This document shows, piece by piece, positions 9,430 to 17,765 of a DNA stretch of 64,000 nt. Where the stretch lies: NCBI GenBank assembly GCA_903862935.1, contig CAIOZY010000036.1:1-64000 (forward strand), in the 5' to 3' direction. The stretch comes from an uncultured Opitutaceae bacterium (GTDB lineage: Bacteria > Verrucomicrobiota > Verrucomicrobiia > Opitutales > Opitutaceae). How positions within the stretch are numbered: the first letter of the stretch is position 1; each line of letters starts with the position of its first letter. A program made the position numbers and the translations under genes. Under the pieces are notes generated by a model. The model was given only the letters and a program-made list of their open reading frames with translations, was not told where the DNA came from and did no database searches.

Positions 9430-10362
9430 ATGAGCGACGCCGCTCTATTGGTTCCCGCATTCCAAGCTGCATCCTACATGCAGCGGATCGCGCACTCTGC
9501 TAAGGCGCAATCAGAGCCGTTCCGGGAGTGGATCTGCTATGATGATGCGAGTACCGACGGAACTGCCGCCGCAGCGGCCTCGTGCGGATTCAGGGTAATC
9601 GCCGGCGAACGCAATCGGGGCGTGTCGTTCGCGCGCAATCGCCTCGCGGAAGCCACGACCTCAGATTGGCTTCATTTTCACGACGCCGATGATCTGATGG
9701 ATGCTGACTATCTTCACCACGCACTTCACGCCGCAACGAACGATATCGATGTGGTGCTTTGTGACTCGTCGTGGGAGCTTGAAGATTCACGAAAGCGGAT
9801 CATCCATTGGCAGTATAGGCAGCGCGAATGCGCAGGGGGCGGTCTCGAATATCTGGTGAGCCATCCCGTAGGCGTCATCTCCGCACTGATTCGAAGGAGC
9901 TTTTTTCAAAAAATTGGAGGCTTCGACGAGAAGATGTCGTGTTGGGAAGATGCTGACCTGTTCGTGCGTCTGGCAGAAAACGGGGCTCGCTTCCACTGTT
10001 TGGAAAAAACGCTCGTGTTCTCCCTACGCCATAACCATGGGCTCAGCAGGAACCAGCATCACTGCAACTGCTGCCGGCTAGAATTCTTGAGCGGCTACGC
10101 AGCACGCTTCCCGAAAGAGATGAATCACGTTCTCGCGGAACAAGCCGAGAAACTAATCCCCTTGTTCTTGATGGAGAAGGATTCGCAGAATGCAAAGCGA
10201 ACGCTGCAATTTTGCAGGAGCCTTGGCTCTTCGCCGCCAACGACACACGCTACGATGCTCCGCCTGCTTAAGCCGGCACTTCCAGCCTTGTGGCTCATTC
10301 GTTTTCAACACCTCCTTCGCAACTCGCGAGCAAACCGTCTCAGCAAGGCTAATCGCACATGA
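9430..10362 (+). CDS. Family 2 glycosyltransferase
   Basis: The protein opens with the GT-A strand AALLVPAFQAASYM, followed by the WICYDDASTDGT donor-binding motif (near residue 40), the GERNRGVSFARN helix and an FHDADD motif serving as DxD (near 80). A GGFDEKMSCWEDADLFVRL segment near 180 is the usual acceptor-side ED motif. It transfers a sugar from a nucleotide-sugar donor; donor and acceptor cannot be told. The ATG at 9430 starts right at the first beta strand; an earlier in-frame ATG at 9364 would add 22 residues without conserved features. Its stop overlaps the next gene (ATGA), so the two are translationally coupled, probably for a surface glycan. Confidence 0.85.
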   Translation: MSDAALLVPAFQAASYMQRIAHSAKAQSEPFREWICYDDASTDGTAAAAASCGFRVIAGERNRGVSFARNRLAEATTSDWLHFHDADDLMDADYLHHALHAATNDIDVVLCDSSWELEDSRKRIIHWQYRQRECAGGGLEYLVSHPVGVISALIRRSFFQKIGGFDEKMSCWEDADLFVRLAENGARFHCLEKTLVFSLRHNHGLSRNQHHCNCCRLEFLSGYAARFPKEMNHVLAEQAEKLIPLFLMEKDSQNAKRTLQFCRSLGSSPPTTHATMLRLLKPALPALWLIRFQHLLRNSRANRLSKANRT

Positions 10363-10931
10363 TCAGAATCGCTCGCTTCGTCTTTCGCGTTGCCGCTGCC
10401 CTGATGGACCGTTGGCGCGCGTTTACCGCTGGACTCACGGGGGCTTCCTTGGGGCAGGGGGTGCGGGTGGGTCCATCCTGCGAGGTGGCGGTGCTTTCAT
10501 CGGTGTCGCGGCGGGGGGGGATCACCCTGGGGGACCGCACTTACCTCGAAAGGGGAGTGATCTTGCACCCTTACGGCGGACGCATAGAGACTGGGTCGGA
10601 CGTCTACCTTGGCCCGTTTGTGACCATCTTTGGTCACGGCAATGTTGCCATTGGGAAGAACACCCTTGTGGCCATGAATTGCACGATTCTCTCTTCGGAG
10701 CACACGCTGTCTCCTGCAGGCACCGGGATCCGCTCTCAGCCTGATATCCTAAAACCGACCCGAATCGGCGACGATGTCTGGCTAGGGGCAGGGGTGATCG
10801 TGCTCGGAGGCGTCACCATAGGGGACGGATGCGTTGTCGGGGCCGGATCGGTGGTCACAAAAGATCTCCCCCCTTACTCGATTTCAGTGGGGGTACCCGC
10901 AAGCCCGCGCTCCAAAAGGGCTGGATCCTAG
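10359..10931 (+). CDS. Hexapeptide-repeat acyltransferase (LbH family)
   Basis: From residue 30 on, the protein is built of left-handed beta-helix hexapeptides (examples: ITLGDRTYLERGVIL, IGDDVWLGAGVIVLGG, IGDGCVVGAGSVVTKD) and ends with the family's GVPASP motif. Length (190 residues) and the SSEHT loop fit sugar O-acetyltransferases of the WcaF/Maa type, which use acyl-CoA to modify sugars or lipid-linked glycans. A short N-terminal amphipathic helix precedes the repeats. Coupling by a 4-bp overlap with the glycosyltransferase suggests they modify the same glycan. Confidence 0.87.
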   Translation: MIRIARFVFRVAAALMDRWRAFTAGLTGASLGQGVRVGPSCEVAVLSSVSRRGGITLGDRTYLERGVILHPYGGRIETGSDVYLGPFVTIFGHGNVAIGKNTLVAMNCTILSSEHTLSPAGTGIRSQPDILKPTRIGDDVWLGAGVIVLGGVTIGDGCVVGAGSVVTKDLPPYSISVGVPASPRSKRAGS

Positions 10932-11259
10932 CATCTGTTTCTTCCCGGAGAGATTCTTTGGGCCCAACCATCGAGACTTCAAGGGGTGCTTGGTCATCAT
11001 GGCCGAGTTCTCCGTTGCCCCTGAGGCAACCCGAGTAAACGCCATTGACAGACTGCCTGATCTGCGGTTTTTTCGCTTTCGTATTAATCCAGTCAGCCTG
11101 CCTGCATTCCGGCCGCGGATGCGGCCTGGAATTGCCTCACAAATCGGTATTCAGAAACGCCCTGTCCCTTGAAGAAACTCGGATCTGACCACGGCGCTTG
11201 GACGCGCGCACAGGCGTAGCCGAGAGCCTATAACCCAACCTTAACCTGTCCGATTCCCC
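10932..11259. other. Intergenic stretch with one hairpin
   Basis: No convincing gene. At 11106-11132 there is an inverted repeat (ATTCC-GGCCGC, loop GGAT, GCGGCC-T-GGAAT) with one bulged base. It has no T run after it, so it is only a weak terminator candidate for the glycan gene pair. The promoter of the next gene must lie here, but no convincing -35/-10 pair stands out. Confidence 0.45.
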
Positions 11260-12600
11260 ATGAAAAAATTTCAAGTCGTCTATATCCCGATCGGCGTTCC
11301 AACGTTTCATCTAGAAAGCGCAAACGACCAATTTCGAAAGTCCGTAAGTCTACTGAAGTCGCTTTCGCCGGATTGTGTCGTACCGGACGGTCCCTTGCTG
11401 AAGTTAGACGACCTCAAGGCCTACCTTGAGACGGTCCAGCCGGATCTAGTCGTCCTGCAGAACACAACATTCGCGAATTCCGCCTATGCGACGGAGGTGG
11501 CGAAGGCCTTCTCTTGTCCCATGCTCTTGTGGACCCTGCGTGAGCCGGTGATCGACGGGGGCCGGCTGCGGCTCAACTCCCTCACCGGGGCCTTTTCGGC
11601 TGGCAACGTCATGCACCATCTCGGACGGCCGTCTTTCGAATACCTGTTCGGAGGACCAGAGGAAGAGAAAGTCAGAACGGCTCTCGGTGTCGTCATCCGA
11701 GCAGCGCGAGTGAAGCATCTGCTGCGCCAGCTAAACGTGGCCTCCATCGGGCACACACCCCAGGGGTTTGGGTTCGGGCGCGGACTCGACGCAGATCTCA
11801 CCAAAGCCTTCGGGGCAAACTTGGAGTGCATCGAGGCCCGCGAGCTCATGCTGAAGGCCAAGAGTTATCGACCGGAGGAATTCGCGGACGAGCTGAAGGA
11901 ATCTCGTGCAAAAATGGTCGGCCTAGACCGGCTTCCCGCCCAAAACGTCGAAGCCTACGTGCGCTTGTACAAGGCCTACAAGGACTTCGTCGTCTCCAAG
12001 AACATCAAGGCGGTGGCGTCGCGGTGCTGGCCGGATTTCTTCGTTGAATACGGCACGCCGGTCTGCGGCGTGCTCGGAATGCTCAATGACAACCTTGTCG
12101 CCGCCGCTTGCGAGGCCGACCTGTATGGCGCCCTCACCATGTATATAGGGATGGAATTGACCCAGAATCCGGTTTTCTTCGGCGACCCCGTGTCCATGGA
12201 TGAGAAGGAGAACACCGTTACCTTCTGGCATTGCGGCACGGCCGCCTGCTCCTTGGCTCGCAAGGACCCGGGCGCCGAAATGGGCGTGCACCCAAACCGG
12301 AAGATCGGCCCGACCATGGAGTTCGGATGCCGCGCCTCCGAACACGCCACCGTATTCCGCGTGGGTCGCAAGCCTGACGGCTCCTTCCGCTTCTTCATCT
12401 CCAGGGGAGCCGTCATCGATGCGCCCAAGCAATTCAGCGGGACTTCTCTGGTTTTCAAACCGGAGACGAACGCCGAAGAATTCGTAACACGCGGAGTCAA
12501 GGAAGGTTGGGAGCCTCATTTTGCCGTCATCTACGCTGACGTCGCGGCAGAGCTTAAGGTCCTGGCCTCCCTCTTGGGCATGGACATCTGCGTGTATTAG
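11260..12600 (+). CDS. L-fucose/L-arabinose isomerase family protein
   Basis: The 446-residue protein shows the fold features of the fucose-isomerase-like family: an N-terminal VVYIPIGVPTFHLE strand, LVVLQNTTFAN and PMLLWTLREP segments of the first domain, and a C-terminal domain with CGVLGMLNDNLVAAACEADLYGALTMY and FWHCGTAAC that resembles the metal-site half of FucI/AraA. Such enzymes interconvert aldoses and ketoses with a divalent metal. Related proteins include sulfoquinovose isomerases, so the substrate stays open. It is followed 54 bp later by an AEC-type transporter on the same strand, which may carry the same or a related compound. Confidence 0.75.
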   Translation: MKKFQVVYIPIGVPTFHLESANDQFRKSVSLLKSLSPDCVVPDGPLLKLDDLKAYLETVQPDLVVLQNTTFANSAYATEVAKAFSCPMLLWTLREPVIDGGRLRLNSLTGAFSAGNVMHHLGRPSFEYLFGGPEEEKVRTALGVVIRAARVKHLLRQLNVASIGHTPQGFGFGRGLDADLTKAFGANLECIEARELMLKAKSYRPEEFADELKESRAKMVGLDRLPAQNVEAYVRLYKAYKDFVVSKNIKAVASRCWPDFFVEYGTPVCGVLGMLNDNLVAAACEADLYGALTMYIGMELTQNPVFFGDPVSMDEKENTVTFWHCGTAACSLARKDPGAEMGVHPNRKIGPTMEFGCRASEHATVFRVGRKPDGSFRFFISRGAVIDAPKQFSGTSLVFKPETNAEEFVTRGVKEGWEPHFAVIYADVAAELKVLASLLGMDICVY

Positions 12601-12654
12601 GTCTCGATCACCGACGTCGGGGATTCGAATTGCCCGAGGAGCCGGTTTGGAACA

Positions 12655-13611
12655 ATGGAAATGCCCACTTATTGGCAGCTTCTGCAGCTCATCCTGCCGA
12701 TTTTTGCAATCATTGGAGCCGGAGTGGCATTGCGGCGGATAGGATGGCTGAACAAGGAAGCCGACGAGAGCCTCCTCAAGATCGTCGTCAAGTTTCTATA
12801 TCCCTGCCTCATCCTGGACAGCGTGTTGGGCAATGCCGCGTTGCGCGTGCCAGCGAATCTGTTCGTCCCGCCCATGGTAGCGTTCGCTACCATCTCGGTC
12901 GGCATGGGGTTAGCCTGGTGGGTGGCGAGAACGCTTGGAATGCAACGTGGCACCGGCTTGCGCACGTTTGCGTTCACCACCGGGATTTTCAATTACGCAT
13001 ACATCCCGATCCCGTTGATGGCGGCCCTCTATGGCCGCGACAGCCTGGGGGTATTGCTGGTGTACAACGTCGGTTGCGAAGCGGCGATTTGGACGGTCGG
13101 AATTCTGCTGCTGGCAGGCCTTTCCCTACGCGACGGGTGGCGGCAACTTCTCAATCCGCCTGTATGGGCCCTCCTTGTGGGAATCGGCATAAACGAGATG
13201 GGGCTGGCTCCGCGCGTTCCGACCTTTCTGCTGATGTCCGTCAGCCTTTGTGCCAAGTGCGCTATCCCGCTTGGATTGATTCTAATCGGCGCAACGCTCG
13301 AAGAATTCATCCGCGAGAACCCAATGAGCCTCGCGGATCCGAAGGTCACACCGGCAGCCTGCGTGCTCCGCATGGGTGTGCTTCCGATCGCCTTCCTGCT
13401 TCTGACGCGGTTCCTTCCGGTGACCCCGGAGTTGAAGCGGGTGATGATTGTCCAGGCCTCCATGCCGGCGGGCATCCTATCAATCGTGATTGCAAAACAC
13501 TACGGCGGCCGGGCTCAGACCGCCGCACAGGTTGTCGTTGCCACCAACCTACTTGCCTTGGTCGCGATCCCGCTATGGCTGCGGCTTGGTCTCAGCTGGC
13601 TCGGACCTTGA
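12655..13611 (+). CDS. AEC (auxin efflux carrier) family transporter
   Basis: The 318-residue protein consists of about ten hydrophobic segments and opens with ILPIFAIIGAGVALRRIGWL, typical of the AEC/membrane transport family. The duplicated five-helix layout is visible, with polar gaps near residues 60, 150 and 210. These carriers move organic acids or related small anions across the inner membrane. Its place directly after the isomerase-like gene suggests a two-gene unit. The direction of transport and the substrate cannot be inferred. Confidence 0.85.
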   Translation: MEMPTYWQLLQLILPIFAIIGAGVALRRIGWLNKEADESLLKIVVKFLYPCLILDSVLGNAALRVPANLFVPPMVAFATISVGMGLAWWVARTLGMQRGTGLRTFAFTTGIFNYAYIPIPLMAALYGRDSLGVLLVYNVGCEAAIWTVGILLLAGLSLRDGWRQLLNPPVWALLVGIGINEMGLAPRVPTFLLMSVSLCAKCAIPLGLILIGATLEEFIRENPMSLADPKVTPAACVLRMGVLPIAFLLLTRFLPVTPELKRVMIVQASMPAGILSIVIAKHYGGRAQTAAQVVVATNLLALVAIPLWLRLGLSWLGP

Positions 13612-13694
13612 TTCCGCAAGCGGGAAGACTCAGGGATGCCCGCAGAAAAGCCCTCTTAAGGCCGTGAAACTTGTGTCCAAGTTGGGAGTTTGCG

Positions 13695-14406
13695 TCAAAA
13701 TGCCGCATGCCGCCTCCAGATGGGTCCCGATGAGGCTACCTGCCGAGCTAGCTCGCGAGCCTGATCGGCAGACATAAAGAGCTCAAAGCCGAGCTGGGTA
13801 ATGAGTGTATTGGGACGACTTTGGGGACGGACGAGCAGCAGCGTGTCGGCGGCCTTTTGCAGGCCGTCCGGCGCCGGCCATAGCTTTCGTACGAGCAGCA
13901 CCAAGGCGATGGCAGCACTCCGTGACAACCCCATGTGATGAAGCGCCTACCTGGCGATAGACCTCGGGGTTCTCCTGGATGAAGCCGTCCAGTTGCGACG
14001 TTCGCTCTGATCGGATGCCGCCCTGGTCGATACGTCGCTGAGGATCGAGTTTTCGTCCTAAGGGGGTCATCGGCCGGCTTTCAGGAGCAGGGGTCTCCAA
14101 CTCAAGCCGACGTGTGTCGCGTTCCATGATGAGGCGATTCTCTTCGGCCGGTGGGAAGAGGGTCAGGTCGCCCCGGATAAATCCGTGGATGAGTTCGTCG
14201 GCCTCCGGCAGGGCGAGGCTGTAGGCCATCAGGGCTTCGACGGTGAGTTCTTGGGATAGGCCGGTCTCGGCTGCTATCTGCGCCACGCTGCGAACGTACA
14301 GATCGAATGTTTCGGTGGTCACCGGAACCCGGGCCTCACGCCGGGCGAGAGGCGGACGGGGTTCGGTCGATGGGGCCTTTGAGCTGCGATCCGGTTTAGC
14401 GTTCAC
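13695..14406 (-). pseudogene. Relaxase-associated gene broken by a frameshift
   Basis: The gene starts at 14406, 6 bp after the relaxase stop. The first frame codes for about 155 residues up to ENPEVYRQVGA and then turns into an Arg/Ala/His-rich nonsense tail. In a neighbouring frame, starting at the same place (about 13935), protein-like sequence resumes (MGLSRSAAIALVLLVRKL) and runs to a stop at 13695. A single extra base in the stretch around 13930-13945 would explain both halves. No domain is recognised. The composition (VPVTTETFDLYVRSVAQIAAETGLS) suggests a helical DNA- or protein-binding partner of the relaxase. Confidence 0.6.
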
Positions 14407-14412
14407 GGAGGC

Positions 14413-17151
14413 TTAAAGGCGCATGCCCCTTCCTTGGGCTTGAGAAGGAGTGGGTTCAGCCGCTAGGCGCCGTCGCCAGGCGGCTATCCGCTGGCCCTGC
14501 TGTTGCGCGCTTGTCCCGGCGTTGGCCCCTTCCACGGCAAGCGTCCGGTGCCCCTCGGATTCGATGGCGCGGCGAAGCGCCGCTTTGTCCGGCGTGAAAA
14601 TCAGGGCCCGGCGCCGGCCTCGCGAAATCGTCACATAAAACTGCTTCTGGTTAGTCGCTAGACGTGAGCCGGCATCCGAAAAGAGTACGGTGTCCACGGT
14701 CTTGCCCTGGCTTCCGTAGGACGTGGTGGCGTAACCGTAGTTGAATACCCGGTGATCGGCCCCGAGGGTCTTCCGCTGGCCCCGGTCGCTCTCGATCACG
14801 ATGCGCCCATCGGCTGCGACCTCACGAACCGTTGCAAGTTCGCCGTTGGCTAAGGGCCGGCCGTCCAGAGAACGGCCGTTCATCTTGAGTTGGATGCGGT
14901 CGCCCGGGGCCAGATCCAACGGCCTTTCCTCGACAAGATTGAGCCGGTCGGCGTACCGGTATGAAATGCGGGATCGGCGCCCGCTCTTCACAAGTGTGAT
15001 TCCCTGGGAATCGGCTCCTTGAACGCGGCAGATCTCACCGCGTTGATAGCGGCCGTAGTTTCGGAGGAAGACGACGGCTCCTGACTTGGGATAGCTGGAG
15101 GCATCCTGCTTCTCTGCCCCGGTCAGATCGACGGCCCGAAAGGTCGGCAAACGGGAACCGGGCCCCAACCGGCCGGCGGCGGCGAGGGCCGCCCGCACGG
15201 TGGAATTGACCGCTTCAACCTCATTCCAGGTCTGGGCCACAACCAGCGCTCGCTCCTTTCGCTCCAGGGCATCGAGGTAGTCCCGCGCCAATAGGCGGCG
15301 ACCTTCCCCGGGCGTCTGCTCGCGCACCCAGCCGAGGCCATCCAGGGCGTCAAGGGCTGCTGCCGGGCGCCCACGGGAGGCGAGGCGAACGGCGGATCGG
15401 TAGGCGGAAATCGCGCGCTTCTCGGCGCGGTCGCTGGAAAGCCGAGGGTCCTGGCGCCGGATGGATTTCAGCCGGGCGACCGGGACGCCGGAATAGCGCT
15501 CCAGAAGGACCAGTGCGTCCGAGGCTGCCACCGCTCCGTGCTGCCGGGTGTCGCCGGAGAGAATCAGGCGGGCTCGGTTTTCCCGGGAAAGGGTCACAAG
15601 CCGGTGCATGTCCCGAATACCGACTTGGCCGCTCTCGTCCAGGAGGACGACGGTGTTGGGTTCGAGGCGCGGATCAGCCAAAAACCTGGCCAGGGTATTC
15701 GCCGGAAGTCCGTCGCTTTCAAGGTCGAGGACCTGCTGACGCTGGGGTGCGAGGACTACGACCGGATGATTTGCGGCCAGGAGCCCTCGCTGGACCTCAC
15801 GGAGTGAGGTTGACTTGCCCGTTCCGGCCGCGCCGCGGAACAGGGTTATGAAAGACCGGCTCTGCATGATCTTGCCGACTGCCCGTCGCTGCTCCTCGGA
15901 TAGCCGCTCGTCGGGGGTGAAGGTTCCGTTTAGCGGCCGATCCCCGCGAACGCCCTTTCGGGCGATCATGTCTACCTCCATTTCCAGCCGGACCAGTTCC
16001 CGCGAGGTGACGGCTCCATGGTCGAGGAAGAAGACAGTCGGCATTCGTTTCAGGGCTTCGCGAAGCCCCGCCAAACTGAACGACTGCCCCCGGCCCCGGA
16101 CCAGCGCGGCGGCGAGCAGTTCATGCTGGGGCGCCACGGAACTCCGTTCGAAGACGTGCCGTTCGGCCCAGGCGAGCAGCTCGGCGGATTCCACGACGGG
16201 CGAAGGCGATAATGCTGCCGATTCGCGGAGGAATTGCAGCACCGTCCGTTCGTCCGGCGTCAACTGGCCCAGCCATGTTTTTCGGAGCCTCTCGGCCGTT
16301 GCCTCCTTGATTTTTCTCCGTCGCCGGTCATGGGCCACCTGTTCGCGAATGTCCTTCACATTGCCCCGAACATTCTGGTCCTCCACGCGCCTCTTGGTTT
16401 CCTCATCGATCTGTCGTTTCCGTTTGGAGAAACGGTCGATCACCTCACTCGAAATTCCTTCAATCTCGAAGTTTTTGCCGGTTGAGCGAATGCGATAGCC
16501 GAGCGCCCTCAGTTCCCGACAAAGCTCATGTTCATATACCCCGTTGGCGAACCGCTGGGCTTTGAACATGCCGTGGGTTTGAAGTGCCTTCCATCGGCTT
16601 TCCACCGGATCAAACGTGGCGTTAAAGACGACGCAATGGGTGTGGAGTTGGGGGTCGAGTTCCCGGCTGGTTTCATGCCGGAAGCAGGCGACTACCAGAT
16701 TGCCGGTTGAACGCACCTCGTCCTTGGCTCCATTGCGACGGACGCGCGTTTCGGCGAAGGTTTCAAGCTCCTGCAAGGTTGTCTGTACCGCCCGATTATG
16801 AGCCGCGATGATTCTCGGATCGTGGAGCAGCGCGACCAGAGAAACGCTCTTCGGTGGGCTCATGGTCCAGTCCTGAAAAATTCGTCGATTGGGGACCCAT
16901 TTGCCGTTTTCTTGCCGGATTGAATTACGGCGCACTCCCAGTCGGTTTCCCGTACCGGGATCGTTGCCTTCACAGAGCGCCGCAAACGCTTCTTCCGTCA
17001 CGTTTCCTGCGAGGTTAAGCCGAGCTGCACCTTGCCCGAACCACCGACCGACCTCGGCTTGTTTCTGGGAATAGTAGTCCCCCACCGCCAGGTGGGCTTT
17101 GAAATACTGCCGAGCCGCCGAAAGGGCGGTCTGGGTGAACGGGGAAATCAT
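14413..17151 (-). CDS. MobF-family conjugative relaxase-helicase (TrwC/TraI-like)
   Basis: The relaxase domain at the N terminus has the tyrosines expected for strand transfer (Y16 and Y26/Y27, in RQYFKAH and GDYYSQ) and the His motif HETSRELDPQLHTHCVVFN near 170-190. The helicase part has Walker A (FRGAAGTGKSTSL, near 440), Walker B (VVLLDESGQVG), and the late motifs YATTSYGSQGKT and YVTISRGRRR. Such proteins nick oriT and unwind the DNA for conjugation. The start at 17151 has an AAAGGA motif 7 bp upstream; a longer frame adds 74 non-conserved residues. At 912 residues it is close to TrwC. No other transfer genes are present, so this is a mobilisable or decayed element. Confidence 0.92.
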   Translation of the reverse strand: MISPFTQTALSAARQYFKAHLAVGDYYSQKQAEVGRWFGQGAARLNLAGNVTEEAFAALCEGNDPGTGNRLGVRRNSIRQENGKWVPNRRIFQDWTMSPPKSVSLVALLHDPRIIAAHNRAVQTTLQELETFAETRVRRNGAKDEVRSTGNLVVACFRHETSRELDPQLHTHCVVFNATFDPVESRWKALQTHGMFKAQRFANGVYEHELCRELRALGYRIRSTGKNFEIEGISSEVIDRFSKRKRQIDEETKRRVEDQNVRGNVKDIREQVAHDRRRRKIKEATAERLRKTWLGQLTPDERTVLQFLRESAALSPSPVVESAELLAWAERHVFERSSVAPQHELLAAALVRGRGQSFSLAGLREALKRMPTVFFLDHGAVTSRELVRLEMEVDMIARKGVRGDRPLNGTFTPDERLSEEQRRAVGKIMQSRSFITLFRGAAGTGKSTSLREVQRGLLAANHPVVVLAPQRQQVLDLESDGLPANTLARFLADPRLEPNTVVLLDESGQVGIRDMHRLVTLSRENRARLILSGDTRQHGAVAASDALVLLERYSGVPVARLKSIRRQDPRLSSDRAEKRAISAYRSAVRLASRGRPAAALDALDGLGWVREQTPGEGRRLLARDYLDALERKERALVVAQTWNEVEAVNSTVRAALAAAGRLGPGSRLPTFRAVDLTGAEKQDASSYPKSGAVVFLRNYGRYQRGEICRVQGADSQGITLVKSGRRSRISYRYADRLNLVEERPLDLAPGDRIQLKMNGRSLDGRPLANGELATVREVAADGRIVIESDRGQRKTLGADHRVFNYGYATTSYGSQGKTVDTVLFSDAGSRLATNQKQFYVTISRGRRRALIFTPDKAALRRAIESEGHRTLAVEGANAGTSAQQQGQRIAAWRRRLAAEPTPSQAQGRGMRL

Positions 17152-17190
17152 CGGAAATCCTTTCGCGAAGACCCGGAGACCCGGGCAGGG

Positions 17191-17212
17191 GGGAAACAAA
17201 GGTTTGTTTCCC
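17191..17212. other. Perfect inverted repeat upstream of the relaxase gene
   Basis: GGGAAACAAA and TTTGTTTCCC face each other across GG, 39 bp upstream of the relaxase start. MobF relaxases recognise inverted repeats beside their nic site, and their genes are often autoregulated from there. This could therefore be part of an oriT or an operator. No nic consensus can be confirmed by eye. Confidence 0.5.
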
Positions 17213-17740
17213 AATTTACGGCGACACGGAACCGCATGGGATCTTCGCCACGCGTGCTCCATGCCGTCCAAATCCCCTTGGGTTTTCGCCGTGCGGCTGC
17301 TGGGCCTCGAAGGGAATATACTCCACGTCGCTGATATCGATATTCTCGATGGAACGCCCATAATCGACATCAAGCCCTATGTGCCGGCTTTCGATTCCTT
17401 CGCAGCGGGAAGGATTGGGTGGTGCAGCCGCATTGCAGGCGGAGTAAAGGAAATCGCCGACGACCGTTTTGCAGGGCCATGACCACACCATCTGGTAAGA
17501 ATTCCGTACGCTGATGTGCTATTGGTTCTTGAACCAGGCTTGCGTTAGTTTGCGCCGGTGATGGGGCGATCGTCTGGCGTGTGCTGCAGCCAAGAGTGCT
17601 GCCGCGGAGGCCCTGTGCCAGAGCCGCGCAGGCAACTGCGCTGTTGTTCTTCTTAACAAAACCCAAAGTCGTTCCGGCAAATCCATGCGATCCATCCATA
17701 GGCGACAGGGTTCCCATCCTGATTTATACCTACTTGCGGT
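17213..17740. other. Non-coding stretch upstream of the relaxase
   Basis: Several short open frames (60-130 codons) cross this stretch on both strands but none has protein-like composition or a start signal. The relaxase promoter and possibly the rest of an oriT are expected here. No tRNA or direct repeat marking the element end was recognised. Confidence 0.4.
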
Positions 17741-17760
17741 GTCCCCTGAGCTCAGGGGAC
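17741..17760. terminator. Perfect 20-bp palindrome after the glycosyltransferase gene
   Basis: GTCCCCTGAGCTCAGGGGAC is fully palindromic and lies 5 bp past the stop of the minus-strand glycosyltransferase. It could form a hairpin in the mRNA, but it has no loop and no T run follows, so it is either a weak terminator or a protein-binding dyad marking the element boundary. Confidence 0.4.
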
Positions 17761-17765
17761 ACTCC

